Assembly (NCBI RefSeq): GCF_000210915.2 | Contig: NC_016620.1 | Coordinates: 682,001 to 746,000 of the forward strand | DNA length: 64,000 nucleotides | Direction: 5' to 3' | From: Halobacteriovorax marinus SJ | GTDB lineage: Bacteria; Bdellovibrionota; Bacteriovoracia; Bacteriovoracales; Bacteriovoracaceae | Shown: piece by piece, positions 31,844 through 40,661 of the stretch | Layout of the letters: each line of letters begins with the position of its first letter | Numbering within the stretch: position 1 is the stretch's first letter | Position numbers and translations under genes: made by a program | Notes under the pieces: generated by a model | The model's input: only the letters and a program-made list of their open reading frames with translations | Database searches by the model: none | What the model was told of the DNA's origin: nothing

Positions 31844-33250
31844 ATGAGAATACTATTAATACTACTTTTTTCAGCTGCCCTAGCCAAAGTGTCTTTTGCC
31901 GACTCAAAGAAGTATCAAAAGAATTACTACTATAAGGGAATGAATAAGAGTCTGGTTGAGTGGGAGAAGCTAGATCCAATAGACTTCTTGGATTACGACT
32001 TATGGCTTCGCGATGTAAAGCTAAGAGATAAGTGGCCCGAGTGGGAGAAGACTGTAAGAGAGAAGAGTCAGCGCGAGATCGTTGGCAAGGTTCTTCATTG
32101 TGTTGGCAAGTGCCGTTTCTACAGAGGAATTGGATTCTACAATGGGCAATTTAGATCTACGGTCTTAGAGGGTGATGAAATACACACCGATGAAGATAGT
32201 TATGCTTGGGTCTTTTTAGTCGATGGAACAATGGTGAGATTATCTCCGTACTCGTCCGTCACATTTAAAGAATTTAATATTGGTGAGAAAACAAATTTCA
32301 TCCACGCCAGAATCAACTCGGGAAATATTCTCTGGTTGAGTAGAGAGCAGAATAAATTTGTTGAGAATAACGACCGTGAAACTGATGGTCTCTTCTTGCC
32401 GATGAAGTTCTACGATGCTCTTCCAACAAGTGAGAGTAATTCTTTCAAAGAAGATGATCTCATTTCTTCTCTTGAAGAAAGTCAAAGTACATTAAATCAA
32501 TATAAGAGACTTAATAAGTTAATCGAAGAAAATAATAAGAATCTTCCAAAGAGAGAGACTTTCTCATTTCTAGTCACTCCCAATGGATCAATTTCGGGAC
32601 AGTCCCTTAATGTTGAATTTATTTCTCTTATTGGAAATAAAGGCTACTTAAAAAGACGAAGCTTTTCGCAATTAGGTCTTGCTGGTGATGTACCAGAGCG
32701 AAGTGCGAACTTTTACTTTAGAGGGTTTGAGAATAAGTCTACGCCTGAGATTGCAGAGGGAACTTGGTATGAGATAGGAGAGAAGGGAAGAGAGTTTTCA
32801 GAAAATGGAGACAATCGACTTTTTCAAATGGGAGAGCTTGTAACAAAGAGGATACCCACTATTTATGTAGCGAGGGAGTTGCTGCTAAAAGAGTATAGTC
32901 AGTTCTTTAAAATTTCAGGTAATGCAAAGAAGTTAGCGCATGACTATGGTTACCGTCAGTGGGGAAGTTTTGAAAATCCTAAAAGTGATTTAAGGTTGCG
33001 CTTTGAATTCTTGAAAGAATACTCAAGAAGAATGGAGACATCTAATCTCTTGGCCTCAGAGAGACTTAGAGAAAAAATGAAAGCAACTGGCGGAATAAGT
33101 AACGATATGGTTTACTCATCTAAGTTCTTTAACTTAGCTCTCGTTGAATATATGAGAGGAGAAAATATTAATTTAAATATAGATAGTGAGAGAGAAGTTC
33201 TCAATTCTACTAAAAAGAAATTCTGGAAGATTATAAATGAAATTAAATAA
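31844..33250 (+). CDS. exported FecR-domain protein
   Basis: The protein has 468 residues with signal peptide MRILLILLFSAALAKVSFA. Residues 80-170 match the FecR barrel: VLEGDEIHTDEDSYAWVFLVDGTMVRLSPYSSV, including the typical GD and L-DG-x-V-x-L-P/SxS pattern. The C-terminal 290 residues are charged and helical with no recognised domain. FecR domains can be anti-sigma regulators or cell-surface modules; with no nearby sigma factor or membrane anchor, the second is more likely. Its stop lies inside the maf start region. Confidence 0.78.
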   Translation: MRILLILLFSAALAKVSFADSKKYQKNYYYKGMNKSLVEWEKLDPIDFLDYDLWLRDVKLRDKWPEWEKTVREKSQREIVGKVLHCVGKCRFYRGIGFYNGQFRSTVLEGDEIHTDEDSYAWVFLVDGTMVRLSPYSSVTFKEFNIGEKTNFIHARINSGNILWLSREQNKFVENNDRETDGLFLPMKFYDALPTSESNSFKEDDLISSLEESQSTLNQYKRLNKLIEENNKNLPKRETFSFLVTPNGSISGQSLNVEFISLIGNKGYLKRRSFSQLGLAGDVPERSANFYFRGFENKSTPEIAEGTWYEIGEKGREFSENGDNRLFQMGELVTKRIPTIYVARELLLKEYSQFFKISGNAKKLAHDYGYRQWGSFENPKSDLRLRFEFLKEYSRRMETSNLLASERLREKMKATGGISNDMVYSSKFFNLALVEYMRGENINLNIDSEREVLNSTKKKFWKIINEIK

Positions 33251-33884
33251 GAAAATGAAATTAATACTCGCAAGCTCAAGCCCTAGAAGAAAAGAACTTC
33301 TTGGATGGCTTAATATTCCTTTTGAGATCGTTGGGTCTGGGGTGGAAGAGATTACTGAAAAAACTATTCCAACTGAAGTTGCTACTGATTTAGCTGCTCT
33401 AAAGGGAAGAGATATTCTAGGTGTTCTAAGAAAACGCGGCGAGGAGAACCCCTTTATTATCGCCTCTGATACAATCGTTACTTATGAAGATAAGATCTAT
33501 GGAAAGCCAAAAGATGTAAGTGATGCTAAACGAATGCTCTTAGAGTTAGAGGGAAAGAAGCATAGTGTTGTCACTGGTGTTTACTTGAGTTACATAGATG
33601 ATAGTGGAGAAGTTCATGAGAGAATTTTTTCGGCCACAAGTCAGGTGACTTTTGAAAAAATTGATCGCGATATATTAGATATCTATCTTGAGAGTGGAGA
33701 GTCACTTGATAAGGCCGGTGCCTATGGAATTCAAGGGCGTAGCCTATGCTTTATCTCAAAAGTTGAAGGCTCATACTCCAATGTTGTTGGCTTTCCAATT
33801 TCAGATTTCTTGAGAGAGTTTAAAGACTTCTTAGGTCATGCTAACTCAACTAATGGAGAGTGGAGAGAGCTCTTTGAGCACTAG
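33237..33884 (+). CDS. maf: Maf-family nucleotide pyrophosphatase
   Basis: The protein has 215 residues with the Maf signature LILASSSPRRKELL at its N terminus, IIASDTIVTYE, and the catalytic GYGIQG-like segment GAYGIQGRS. Maf hydrolyses non-canonical or dTTP/UTP-type nucleotides. I use the ATG at 33237 because GGAAGA precedes it; the ATG at 33255 gives a more canonical N terminus and is possible. It overlaps the FecR-domain gene by 14 bases and the DUF167 gene downstream. Confidence 0.92.
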   Translation: MKLNKKMKLILASSSPRRKELLGWLNIPFEIVGSGVEEITEKTIPTEVATDLAALKGRDILGVLRKRGEENPFIIASDTIVTYEDKIYGKPKDVSDAKRMLLELEGKKHSVVTGVYLSYIDDSGEVHERIFSATSQVTFEKIDRDILDIYLESGESLDKAGAYGIQGRSLCFISKVEGSYSNVVGFPISDFLREFKDFLGHANSTNGEWRELFEH

Positions 33885-34254
33885 TGAAGTTTCTAATCTA
33901 GAGGAGTTATTTCAATCCTGTAAAGTGCAGGCCTATAAGATTGAGTGTTCAGATTCTTATCTATCTTTTGAATTAAATATCTGGGCGAAGCCTGGAGCGA
34001 AAGTTGAAAAGAGTATTGTAGGTGATGAAGGGGAGATCATTATCTACATCAAAGAGAGGCCAATTGATGGACAAGCGAATAAGGCCTTTATTAAGTATCT
34101 GGCAGCACAGCTCTCCATTACAAAATCCTCTGTCTCACTTAGTAGAGGATCTAAATCGCGCTTTAAGAGATTTTCTTTTCAATTCACTTTTACAGATCGT
34201 AAAGACTTCGATTACTATTTTAAAAAGATAAACTTATTTTTGAATAATGATTAA
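33838..34254 (+). CDS. DUF167 (YggU-like) protein
   Basis: The protein has 138 residues. The DUF167 core is residues 50-115: WAKPGAKVEKSIVGDEG, IKERPIDGQANKAFIKYLA, and the SLSRGSKSRFKRF end. The N-terminal 40 residues are an extension that overlaps maf by 47 bases; an ATG at 33853 is another possible start. The family is widespread and its function is not known. It sits in a maf/DUF167 arrangement and is coupled to the next gene. Confidence 0.88.
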   Translation: MLTQLMESGESSLSTSEVSNLEELFQSCKVQAYKIECSDSYLSFELNIWAKPGAKVEKSIVGDEGEIIIYIKERPIDGQANKAFIKYLAAQLSITKSSVSLSRGSKSRFKRFSFQFTFTDRKDFDYYFKKINLFLNND

Positions 34255-34720
34255 AATATTAGTACTACTCACATTCTTATTATCATCTAATAACCTCTTT
34301 GCTCAGGCGAAGAAGTCTTCGTTCGAATATACTAATGAGATTCATGGGAAAATTGCCAAGATCAAGGATATTTCGCCTAATGAATTTATAGGAACGCTAG
34401 AGGAACTCAAGGCGGATTTAGATAATTTCTTCGACCACAAGAGAAAGGTTTGTAACGGAGAGTTCTCCTCGTTAATTCTTGTGGCCAGTTCTCCAAAAGA
34501 TGGAGGTGGGAATAAGCTAAGTGACCAAGAGAGAAGTCTTTGCTTTAGAGAGCTAAAGGCCCTTCAGTCTACCTATATCAATAATCTCTTCCTCGCGAGG
34601 AAAAGGTTCTTAACATGGTCATTTGAAAAAAGCGTAAAAGATCTAGATGCTCAGAGAGAGCAGGCGATTAAAAGCTTACAGGAAAGCTTCGACAAAAAGA
34701 GGAAAACAAAGAGAGAGTAG
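34247..34720 (+). CDS. exported protein of unknown function
   Basis: The protein has 157 residues. The ATG overlaps the DUF167 stop. It has a signal peptide (MIKILVLLTFLLSSNNLFA) and a charged helical mature part with Cys pairs KVCNG and SLCFREL. The C-terminal end is coiled-coil-like and strongly basic (KSLQESFDKKRKTKRE). No family is recognised; it is probably periplasmic. Confidence 0.68.
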   Translation: MIKILVLLTFLLSSNNLFAQAKKSSFEYTNEIHGKIAKIKDISPNEFIGTLEELKADLDNFFDHKRKVCNGEFSSLILVASSPKDGGGNKLSDQERSLCFRELKALQSTYINNLFLARKRFLTWSFEKSVKDLDAQREQAIKSLQESFDKKRKTKRE

Positions 34721-34732
34721 TTGTAGTCAACT

Positions 34733-34942
34733 CTACTTTCCTTGGAATTCCTCAATTGATAAAGTGTTCTTTCTAATTCCAACAGCAGTTCTAGGTCTTA
34801 GACTCTTAACTCTACCAAAAGATCTTGATGGCTTTAAGCTAATGCTTGGAGCAGCAGATCTCTTATTTGCTTTGTTAATACTCTTTGACTCTAGCTTCTG
34901 AGCTGAATCTGTAATGTGAATGGTTTCGTTAGAATTGCTCAT
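34733..34942 (-). CDS. small basic protein of unknown function
   Basis: I take the ATG at 34942 (AGGAG seven bases upstream) rather than the long frame; this gives 69 residues. The C-terminal half is basic and Arg/Ser-rich (SRSFGRVKSLRPRTAVG), compatible with nucleic-acid binding. No signal peptide or domain is visible. It stands alone and converges with the plus-strand run that ends at 34720. Confidence 0.55.
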   Translation of the reverse strand: MSNSNETIHITDSAQKLESKSINKANKRSAAPSISLKPSRSFGRVKSLRPRTAVGIRKNTLSIEEFQGK

Positions 34943-35299
34943 GCAACTTCTCCTTATTTTATGTGTCTGAATTTTGTTCACCTTCAGATCACACTTATAA
35001 GAAGTCAAGTTACTTAATTGGTGATCTCAGGTCGGCACAAAGCCCGTTTCTTAAGTTTTTTAACAACGGCGATTCCTTTAGCCTATAATTGCTATATCTT
35101 GAACCATATCGGTCAAAAATTGTTTAAACTTAACTCGATTCCTCGAGTAAATATTTAAATATTTTAACACATTTTGCCAAAAAATACACCTCTTGCAAGT
35201 GGAAGATATGACCGCTTGCGCGTTGAGTTGTAAATACTTGAAATCTAGGGCAATCTAGAGGGGTAATTCACTTATTTTTGTCAAAAAGGAAGACGTTCT
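34943..35299. promoter_or_regulatory. non-coding region upstream of the TRAP operon
   Basis: This 357-base gap holds a 6-bp inverted repeat ACTCGA-TTCC-TCGAGT (35133-35148), immediately followed by an AT-only palindrome (aaatatttaaatattt). It also repeats the word CTTGC near 35193 and 35214. AAGGAAG precedes the TRAP lipoprotein start. I see no small gene. The inverted repeat is a candidate operator. Confidence 0.35.
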
Positions 35300-36283
35300 A
35301 TGACTAAAGTTCATCTATTTCTCAAACTGTTGTCACTTTTTACACTTGCGCTGCTAACTAGCTGTGGATCCGTACAAAAAATTGCTGTAGGAACTACAGG
35401 AAGCCTCATGTATGAAGCAACGAGAGGACTGGAAACTCAGGGAAATTGGGATAATTTCAAAAATGGGACTTTAGCAAACTTAACCCTAATCGATGGCCTA
35501 CTTCACTTAAAACCAGAAGATACTGAGCTTTTAGTGACTGCTATTAAGGGTTACACAGGTTATGCCTTTGCGGTGAATGAGAGTTTATACCTAGAGGATT
35601 ATTTTAAGGACGAATTACAGAGTCATGAAAAAGATCAGGCGATCTATAATTATGCAAAAGCATTCTCTTACGGAGTTAAGTTTTTAGAGTCAGAAGGAAT
35701 CTCTTGGGACACTCTAGTTAAGTCACAGAATCAAGAGGGTGGAGTCGTTCAAGTTCTCGATAATCATCTTTCAAAAAAAATGCTTCACTATGAGGGTGTT
35801 ATCTTCGCAGCTCAAGCTCTCGGAGGGATGATCAATCTTCAAAAAACAGATATGGCCCTAGTTGCAAACTTGCCAATAGTTAAGGGAATGTTCGATTGGG
35901 TTTGTAGTAATGAACCAAGTATTAACTTTGGCGCATGTCAGATTTTCTACGCCACTTATGAGGCATCTCGTCCAAGGATGTTAGGTGGAAATCCAGAAAA
36001 GGGTAAGGAAATATTCTTAAAATTAATTGCTGAACAACCAAATAACTGGTTAGCAAGAGTGGCATTTATGCAATATTATATCATCCCTATGGTTGAGGAA
36101 GATGATTATAAAACTCAGAAGTTCTTTATGGAGACGGCTCTTCGCAAGCACTATAAAGAGTTAATGGGAAGTCCTTCTAGAAAAATGGAGAGAGACTTCT
36201 CTGAGCCAAGACTGAGACTATATCAGTCATTGGCAATCAAGCGTTATGAAATTATTAAGAAATATGAAGAAGAATTATTTTAA
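35300..36283 (+). CDS. TatT-type lipoprotein of a TRAP transporter
   Basis: The protein has 327 residues with a lipoprotein signal (LALLTSCGSV). The mature protein is all-helical with TPR-like pairs (for example LVTAIKGYTGYAFAV, SYGVKFLESEG) and the family segments LIDGLLHLKPED and RYEIIKKYEEELF. It matches the TatT component, known from Treponema, which binds the TRAP solute receptor as a trimer. It is the first gene of the TRAP operon, 17 bases before the receptor gene. Confidence 0.88.
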   Translation: MTKVHLFLKLLSLFTLALLTSCGSVQKIAVGTTGSLMYEATRGLETQGNWDNFKNGTLANLTLIDGLLHLKPEDTELLVTAIKGYTGYAFAVNESLYLEDYFKDELQSHEKDQAIYNYAKAFSYGVKFLESEGISWDTLVKSQNQEGGVVQVLDNHLSKKMLHYEGVIFAAQALGGMINLQKTDMALVANLPIVKGMFDWVCSNEPSINFGACQIFYATYEASRPRMLGGNPEKGKEIFLKLIAEQPNNWLARVAFMQYYIIPMVEEDDYKTQKFFMETALRKHYKELMGSPSRKMERDFSEPRLRLYQSLAIKRYEIIKKYEEELF

Positions 36284-36299
36284 AAAGTAGGTGAGAGTT

Positions 36300-37265
36300 A
36301 TGAAAAAGATTTTAGCGACATTGACTTTATTATTTTGCACGAGTGCATTTGGTGTGACTTTAAAAGTCGGAGTTCTAGCTCCTGAGGGAACGAATTGGGC
36401 CAATAGTTTGAAGAAAATGGCAAAAGAGATTAGAGAAAAAACGAATAAAAAAGTAAAAATTAAATTCTACTTTGGTGGTTCACAAGGTGACGAACCAGAT
36501 GTTCTTAGAAAGATTAGAGTAGGGCAATTACACGGAGGAATTTTCACAGGAAAGACTCTAGGTGATATCAATGGTGATGTAAGAGTAATTGAACTTCCAT
36601 TTACATTTTACCACGACAGAAAGAAGGCCCTAGGTATAGTAAAGAAAATGGAGCCTTTCTTTAATGAGAAATTTGCAAAGAACGAATTTAAAAATTTAGG
36701 TTTCTTTGAAATTGGTAATGTTTACTTCGTCTCTCAAGAGAAAACAGACTCTCTTAAGAATATGATGGGAGTAAAGATTTGGTCTTGGGAAGGAGACAAG
36801 CTTGTATCGACGATGATTGAAACAATGAAGTTCGTATCAGTTCCACTTCCTCTTCCAGATGTTCTCTCTTCATTATCTACAGGAATTATTCAAGCGGCGT
36901 ATGCTCCACCTCTAGGAATCATTTCGCTACAGTGGAATACAAAAGTAAAATACGTAATTGATCTTCCAATTTCTTTCTCTGTTGGTGCATTCTTACTTTC
37001 AGATAAGGCATGGGCTAAAGTAAAGCCTGAGCATAGAAAAACAGTAGAAGAGATTGCAGCTAAGTACGTAAGTGAAGTTAACGCTGGGAATGAAAAAGAT
37101 AATAGCGATGCACTTGCCGCGCTAAAGTCTCAAGGTATCGAGTTCCTTAAGTTTTCAAAAGAAGATATTGAAAGAGGTAAGGGACTTAGAAAAGAAGTTA
37201 TCGGTAAATTAAAAGGTAATCTATTTTCAGCAGAAGCATTGAAGAAATTAGAGAGTAATTTGTAA
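36300..37265 (+). CDS. TRAP transporter solute-binding protein (DctP/TatP type)
   Basis: The ATG at 36300 starts a signal peptide (MKKILATLTLLFCTSAFG) and has AGGTGAG upstream; the GTG at 36291 adds three residues. The 321-residue product carries DctP-family features: LKVGVLAPEGTNWANSLKKMA, then YFGGSQGDEPDVLRKIRVGQLHGG, and an Arg expected to bind the ligand carboxylate. Presence of TatT upstream makes it a TPAT system. The ligand is unknown; hydrophobic acids have been proposed for Treponema. Confidence 0.9.
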   Translation: MKKILATLTLLFCTSAFGVTLKVGVLAPEGTNWANSLKKMAKEIREKTNKKVKIKFYFGGSQGDEPDVLRKIRVGQLHGGIFTGKTLGDINGDVRVIELPFTFYHDRKKALGIVKKMEPFFNEKFAKNEFKNLGFFEIGNVYFVSQEKTDSLKNMMGVKIWSWEGDKLVSTMIETMKFVSVPLPLPDVLSSLSTGIIQAAYAPPLGIISLQWNTKVKYVIDLPISFSVGAFLLSDKAWAKVKPEHRKTVEEIAAKYVSEVNAGNEKDNSDALAALKSQGIEFLKFSKEDIERGKGLRKEVIGKLKGNLFSAEALKKLESNL

Positions 37266-37759
37266 TGAAAGTATTGAGAGCTCTAGATCAATTAATTGAA
37301 AAATTGTCTACGTGGACGCTGCTCGTTTGCGTATTGTCGATGTTATCATTTAGTGTGATGGCCATTGTCCTAAGATGGTTCAATATAACACTTCATTGGA
37401 TCGAACCCTTGGTACGACATTTAGTTTTTCTAAGTACTTTCTTGGGTGGAGTTCTCGCTACAGGTAGAGGAACACATATTGGTATAGATATTCTTGGTAA
37501 GTATCTAGAGTCAATTCATAGTGAACATCTCTACCATTGGATAAGAAGAGTGATCTCATTGGCATCTTTCTTAACTCTGGCATGGCTTATTTACGCTTCT
37601 TATAATTTTCTCTTAGTTGAGCTTAAGTATGGGAAGCCAGTCTTTTGGGGAATTGAAAGTGGGTATCTCGTTGGGATTATCCCATTTGGATTTGCTCTCT
37701 TGGCCTATAGATTCTTTTACTTATTTGTGAATTCATTTACAGGGAGAAAAGCATGTTAG
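37265..37759 (+). CDS. TRAP transporter small membrane subunit (DctQ type)
   Basis: The protein has 164 residues with four hydrophobic helices, including the DctQ segment HWIEPLVRHLVFLSTFLGG and the conserved RGTHIGID. It links the receptor to the large subunit in the inner membrane. The start shares a base with the previous stop and the end overlaps the large-subunit gene by seven bases. Confidence 0.88.
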   Translation: MKVLRALDQLIEKLSTWTLLVCVLSMLSFSVMAIVLRWFNITLHWIEPLVRHLVFLSTFLGGVLATGRGTHIGIDILGKYLESIHSEHLYHWIRRVISLASFLTLAWLIYASYNFLLVELKYGKPVFWGIESGYLVGIIPFGFALLAYRFFYLFVNSFTGRKAC

Positions 37760-39024
37760 AAATTTTCTCTTTTATAGGAATCATTCTCTTAGCGGTAATG
37801 GGTGTGCCACTATTTATAATTATGGCCCTCGCCGCATTGGTTGCTTTTAGTTTTTCAGGTGTAGATACCTCAGCTGTTGCCGTCGAAATTTATAGACTCG
37901 CATCTGCTCCAACACTTCTAACCATTCCGCTTTTCACTTTTGCCGGTTATATCATGGCGGAGTCTAAATCTCCTCAGAGATTACTTCGGTTTGCAGAGGC
38001 CGCTCTAGGTTGGCTACCGGGTGGTGTGGCCATAGTGAGTTTGGTCATTTGTGCTTTCTTTACAGCATTTACAGGAGCAAGTGGTGTGACCATTATTGCT
38101 CTTGGTGGTCTGCTCTTTCCAATATTAAAGAACGAAGGTTATACAGAGAAGTTTAGCTTAGGTCTTATTACGACATCTGGCTCATTAGGTCTTCTCTTCC
38201 CACCATCACTTCCAATTATTCTCTATGGACTTGTTGCTAAGGTCGATATTGATCAGCTTTTTATTGCAGGTATCATTCCTGGAATTTTATTGATTGTTAT
38301 TCTCTCTCTTTGGTCAATTAAAAATGGGAAGATGTCATCAGAGAGAAAGAGCTTCGATTTAAAAGAATTCATTGATGCATTTAAAGGGTGTTTCTTTGAA
38401 GCGATTCTTCCTGTTGGTGTACTGGTTGGAATCTATGGTGGTTTCACTACTGCCACTGAAGCAGCTGCCATTACAGCTTTTTATATTCTTATTATTGAAT
38501 GTTTTGTTTATAGAGATCTTCATATCGTAAAAGATATTCCAAGAGTAACTGCTGATAGTATGAGTCTCGTTGGTGGTATTCTACTTATTCTTTGTTGTGC
38601 CCTAGGGTTAACAAATTATCTCGTAGATGAAGAAATTCCAATGCAGATTTTAGACTTCATGAGAGAGTTCTTAACGAATAAGTACTCATTCTTATTATTC
38701 TTAAATATCTTCCTCTTAATTGTTGGATCTTTAATGGATATCTTCAGTGCGATCATTGTTGTTGTTCCACTAATTGTTCCAATTGCTGAGGAATTTGGTG
38801 TTCACCCAGTTCACCTTGCAATAATCTTTTTAACTAACTTGGAGATTGGTTATATCACTCCTCCTGTTGGAATTAATTTATTTATTTCATCGTTTAGGTT
38901 TAAGAAACCTGTGACAGAGCTCTATAGGGCCTCGTTCCCTTTCTTACTATTACTCTTAGTTGCCCTAGCAATTATAACTTATGTTCCAGACTTAAGTTTG
39001 ATGCTCCTAGGGGAAGGGAAGTAG
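37753..39024 (+). CDS. TRAP transporter large membrane subunit (DctM type)
   Basis: The protein has 423 residues and about 12 membrane helices. Characteristic DctM segments are FTAFTGASGVTIIALGGLLFP, SGSLGLLFPPSLPIILYG and the C-terminal LTNLEIGYITPPVGINLF. It imports the substrate with sodium. It is tightly coupled to the DctQ subunit. The operon continues into the next exported protein after nine bases. Confidence 0.92.
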   Translation: MLEIFSFIGIILLAVMGVPLFIIMALAALVAFSFSGVDTSAVAVEIYRLASAPTLLTIPLFTFAGYIMAESKSPQRLLRFAEAALGWLPGGVAIVSLVICAFFTAFTGASGVTIIALGGLLFPILKNEGYTEKFSLGLITTSGSLGLLFPPSLPIILYGLVAKVDIDQLFIAGIIPGILLIVILSLWSIKNGKMSSERKSFDLKEFIDAFKGCFFEAILPVGVLVGIYGGFTTATEAAAITAFYILIIECFVYRDLHIVKDIPRVTADSMSLVGGILLILCCALGLTNYLVDEEIPMQILDFMREFLTNKYSFLLFLNIFLLIVGSLMDIFSAIIVVVPLIVPIAEEFGVHPVHLAIIFLTNLEIGYITPPVGINLFISSFRFKKPVTELYRASFPFLLLLLVALAIITYVPDLSLMLLGEGK

Positions 39025-39033
39025 ATTTAATTT

Positions 39034-40626
39034 ATGTTTAATAAGTTTATTCCATTCTTTATAACTCTCTCTCTGGTATTTAATACTAGTGCAGAGAGTT
39101 TATATGCCAATAATTACTACAATGAAACGTTCCTAGGTGAGCAACCTCTGCCTCAATACTATGGGCCATATTCTCCGGACTATTCTTTTAATAGCTCTAC
39201 GGGAAAAATAAAGTTTGAAGATGATCGCTACTATGAAGACTACTTACCCAAGCTTATCGAGGAAGAAGTCTTTAATTTAAGTAAGATGTGGAAAGTCGAT
39301 TTTCCAGTAAAGTCGAATTGTCCAGATTTCTATCTAAATGAGAATATTGAGTACATTCGCTACTTATATAGGCTTATTACGATTAGTTACTTATTTGAGA
39401 GTATGAAAGAGAGTCATGCTCTTATGTATGAAATTGATGGTAATGAGAAATTATGTTCTATTAACTGGAAAGATACTCTAGGGCAATGTCGTCCTAAGTC
39501 CCTAGAGATGAAAAAGTTTGTAAAGAGGGCGAAGACTCGCTACCTAAAAGACTGGAACCCTGGTGAGATGAGTAAGCTCAATAGTTCAGAGCGAGAAACT
39601 TGGTTAGAGAATTTTAAAAACCTAACTCCAAGAGGAGTGGCAAAGACGAGAACTTATGATCGTCTTATCTCAAAGGGCTTAGAAACAAAGAATTTTACAT
39701 TAGAAAAAACTCATAGCTCTATCGCTAGTATCTGCAAAGATGATAGAGACTTAATGATAAAGCTCTGCTCTGAAAATGATGACGTCTATGGATTAAGTCA
39801 GATTCCTAAAGTTATTGAACTTCTCTATGAATCAAATGCTGCCAATGTCATTAATACTGGTGGACATGGATTGAGTTGCTTAAAGCGATATGCATCACTC
39901 TTCTCTACTAAAGAGAGAGTTTATCCAGATCTTGAAATTATTTTCTCACTGGTATCAAGACAACTTGAAGCGAGTAATTCTCGCTATGTTCAAGGAGATC
40001 TCTTCTTGCCAGGAGCCCTAAAAGAGTTTGACGATAGGGGACTTGGAGATTTTCTCTTTGTTGAGAAGAAGCCTGAGCCTAAGCCGGAGCCAAAGCCAGC
40101 TCCAATAATAATAGTTAAGCCAAAACCTAAACCAAAGCCAAAACCTAAGCCTGTTGTTGTCGCAAAGCCAAAGCCTGCGCCTAAGCCAGTTGAGCTACCA
40201 AAGCCAGTTGTTATTAAGGTCTCAGCTTTTGAACAGGCAGTTAAAAAATTAAGTGAGCAAAAGTTAAGTACGTCTCCTGTTAATATGGCCGTTATGAAAA
40301 CAGACTTTAGCTTCTCTGAGCAAATGGTGGAGGCCTTAAAAGAGCCGCTTAAAGACTATCAAACAAGAGAAGCTCTCTCAGATATGAAGAAGTATGATGG
40401 GCTAGGGCAGAGAACTGAGCCAATGCGCTTGATTTTCTTAAAGTATCTTATAGAAAATAATTTACACCAAGGTCTATATAATATTGTTTCAATTGTTGGT
40501 GATAAGTTTTGGCTTCTAAATGATATCGATGCAAAGACTGAACCGGTATATGCAGAAATAGTTAATAATGAAAGTACGAAGTATAAATGGCAAATTAATA
40601 TTTTAGACTTTCATCAAAAGAAATAA
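39034..40626 (+). CDS. exported protein with a Lys/Pro-rich spacer, TRAP operon partner
   Basis: The protein has 530 residues with a signal peptide (to about residue 20). Residues 50-345 are a mixed charged domain with several cysteines and no family match. Residues 347-397 consist of PKPKP-type repeats like the periplasm-spanning part of TonB. The last 130 residues form a small globular domain. The gap to dctM is only nine bases, so it is in the operon. The spacer could let the two domains sit at different levels of the envelope. Function is not known. Confidence 0.68.
   Translation: MFNKFIPFFITLSLVFNTSAESLYANNYYNETFLGEQPLPQYYGPYSPDYSFNSSTGKIKFEDDRYYEDYLPKLIEEEVFNLSKMWKVDFPVKSNCPDFYLNENIEYIRYLYRLITISYLFESMKESHALMYEIDGNEKLCSINWKDTLGQCRPKSLEMKKFVKRAKTRYLKDWNPGEMSKLNSSERETWLENFKNLTPRGVAKTRTYDRLISKGLETKNFTLEKTHSSIASICKDDRDLMIKLCSENDDVYGLSQIPKVIELLYESNAANVINTGGHGLSCLKRYASLFSTKERVYPDLEIIFSLVSRQLEASNSRYVQGDLFLPGALKEFDDRGLGDFLFVEKKPEPKPEPKPAPIIIVKPKPKPKPKPKPVVVAKPKPAPKPVELPKPVVIKVSAFEQAVKKLSEQKLSTSPVNMAVMKTDFSFSEQMVEALKEPLKDYQTREALSDMKKYDGLGQRTEPMRLIFLKYLIENNLHQGLYNIVSIVGDKFWLLNDIDAKTEPVYAEIVNNESTKYKWQINILDFHQKK
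40072..40212 (+). repeat. Lys/Pro codon repeat region
   Basis: Imperfect repeats of the six bases aagcct/aagcca encode PKPEPKPKP-type sequence interrupted by IIIV and VVVA. It is a low-complexity region prone to slippage. Confidence 0.85.
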
Positions 40627-40630
40627 AAAA

Positions 40631-40648
40631 GGGGAGCGAGCGCTCCCC
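40631..40648 (-). terminator. terminator of the 217-residue lipoprotein gene
   Basis: The stem ggggagc-gagc-gctcccc lies 14 bases past the stop at 40662. On the minus strand it is followed by six Ts. On the plus strand there is no T tract. Confidence 0.8.
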
Positions 40649-40661
40649 CTAGGAAATTATA

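Noticed and set aside
40072-40212. TonB protein
   Set aside because: The Lys/Pro repeat resembles TonB but there is no TonB C-terminal domain motif, no ExbBD neighbour and no retained N-terminal anchor.
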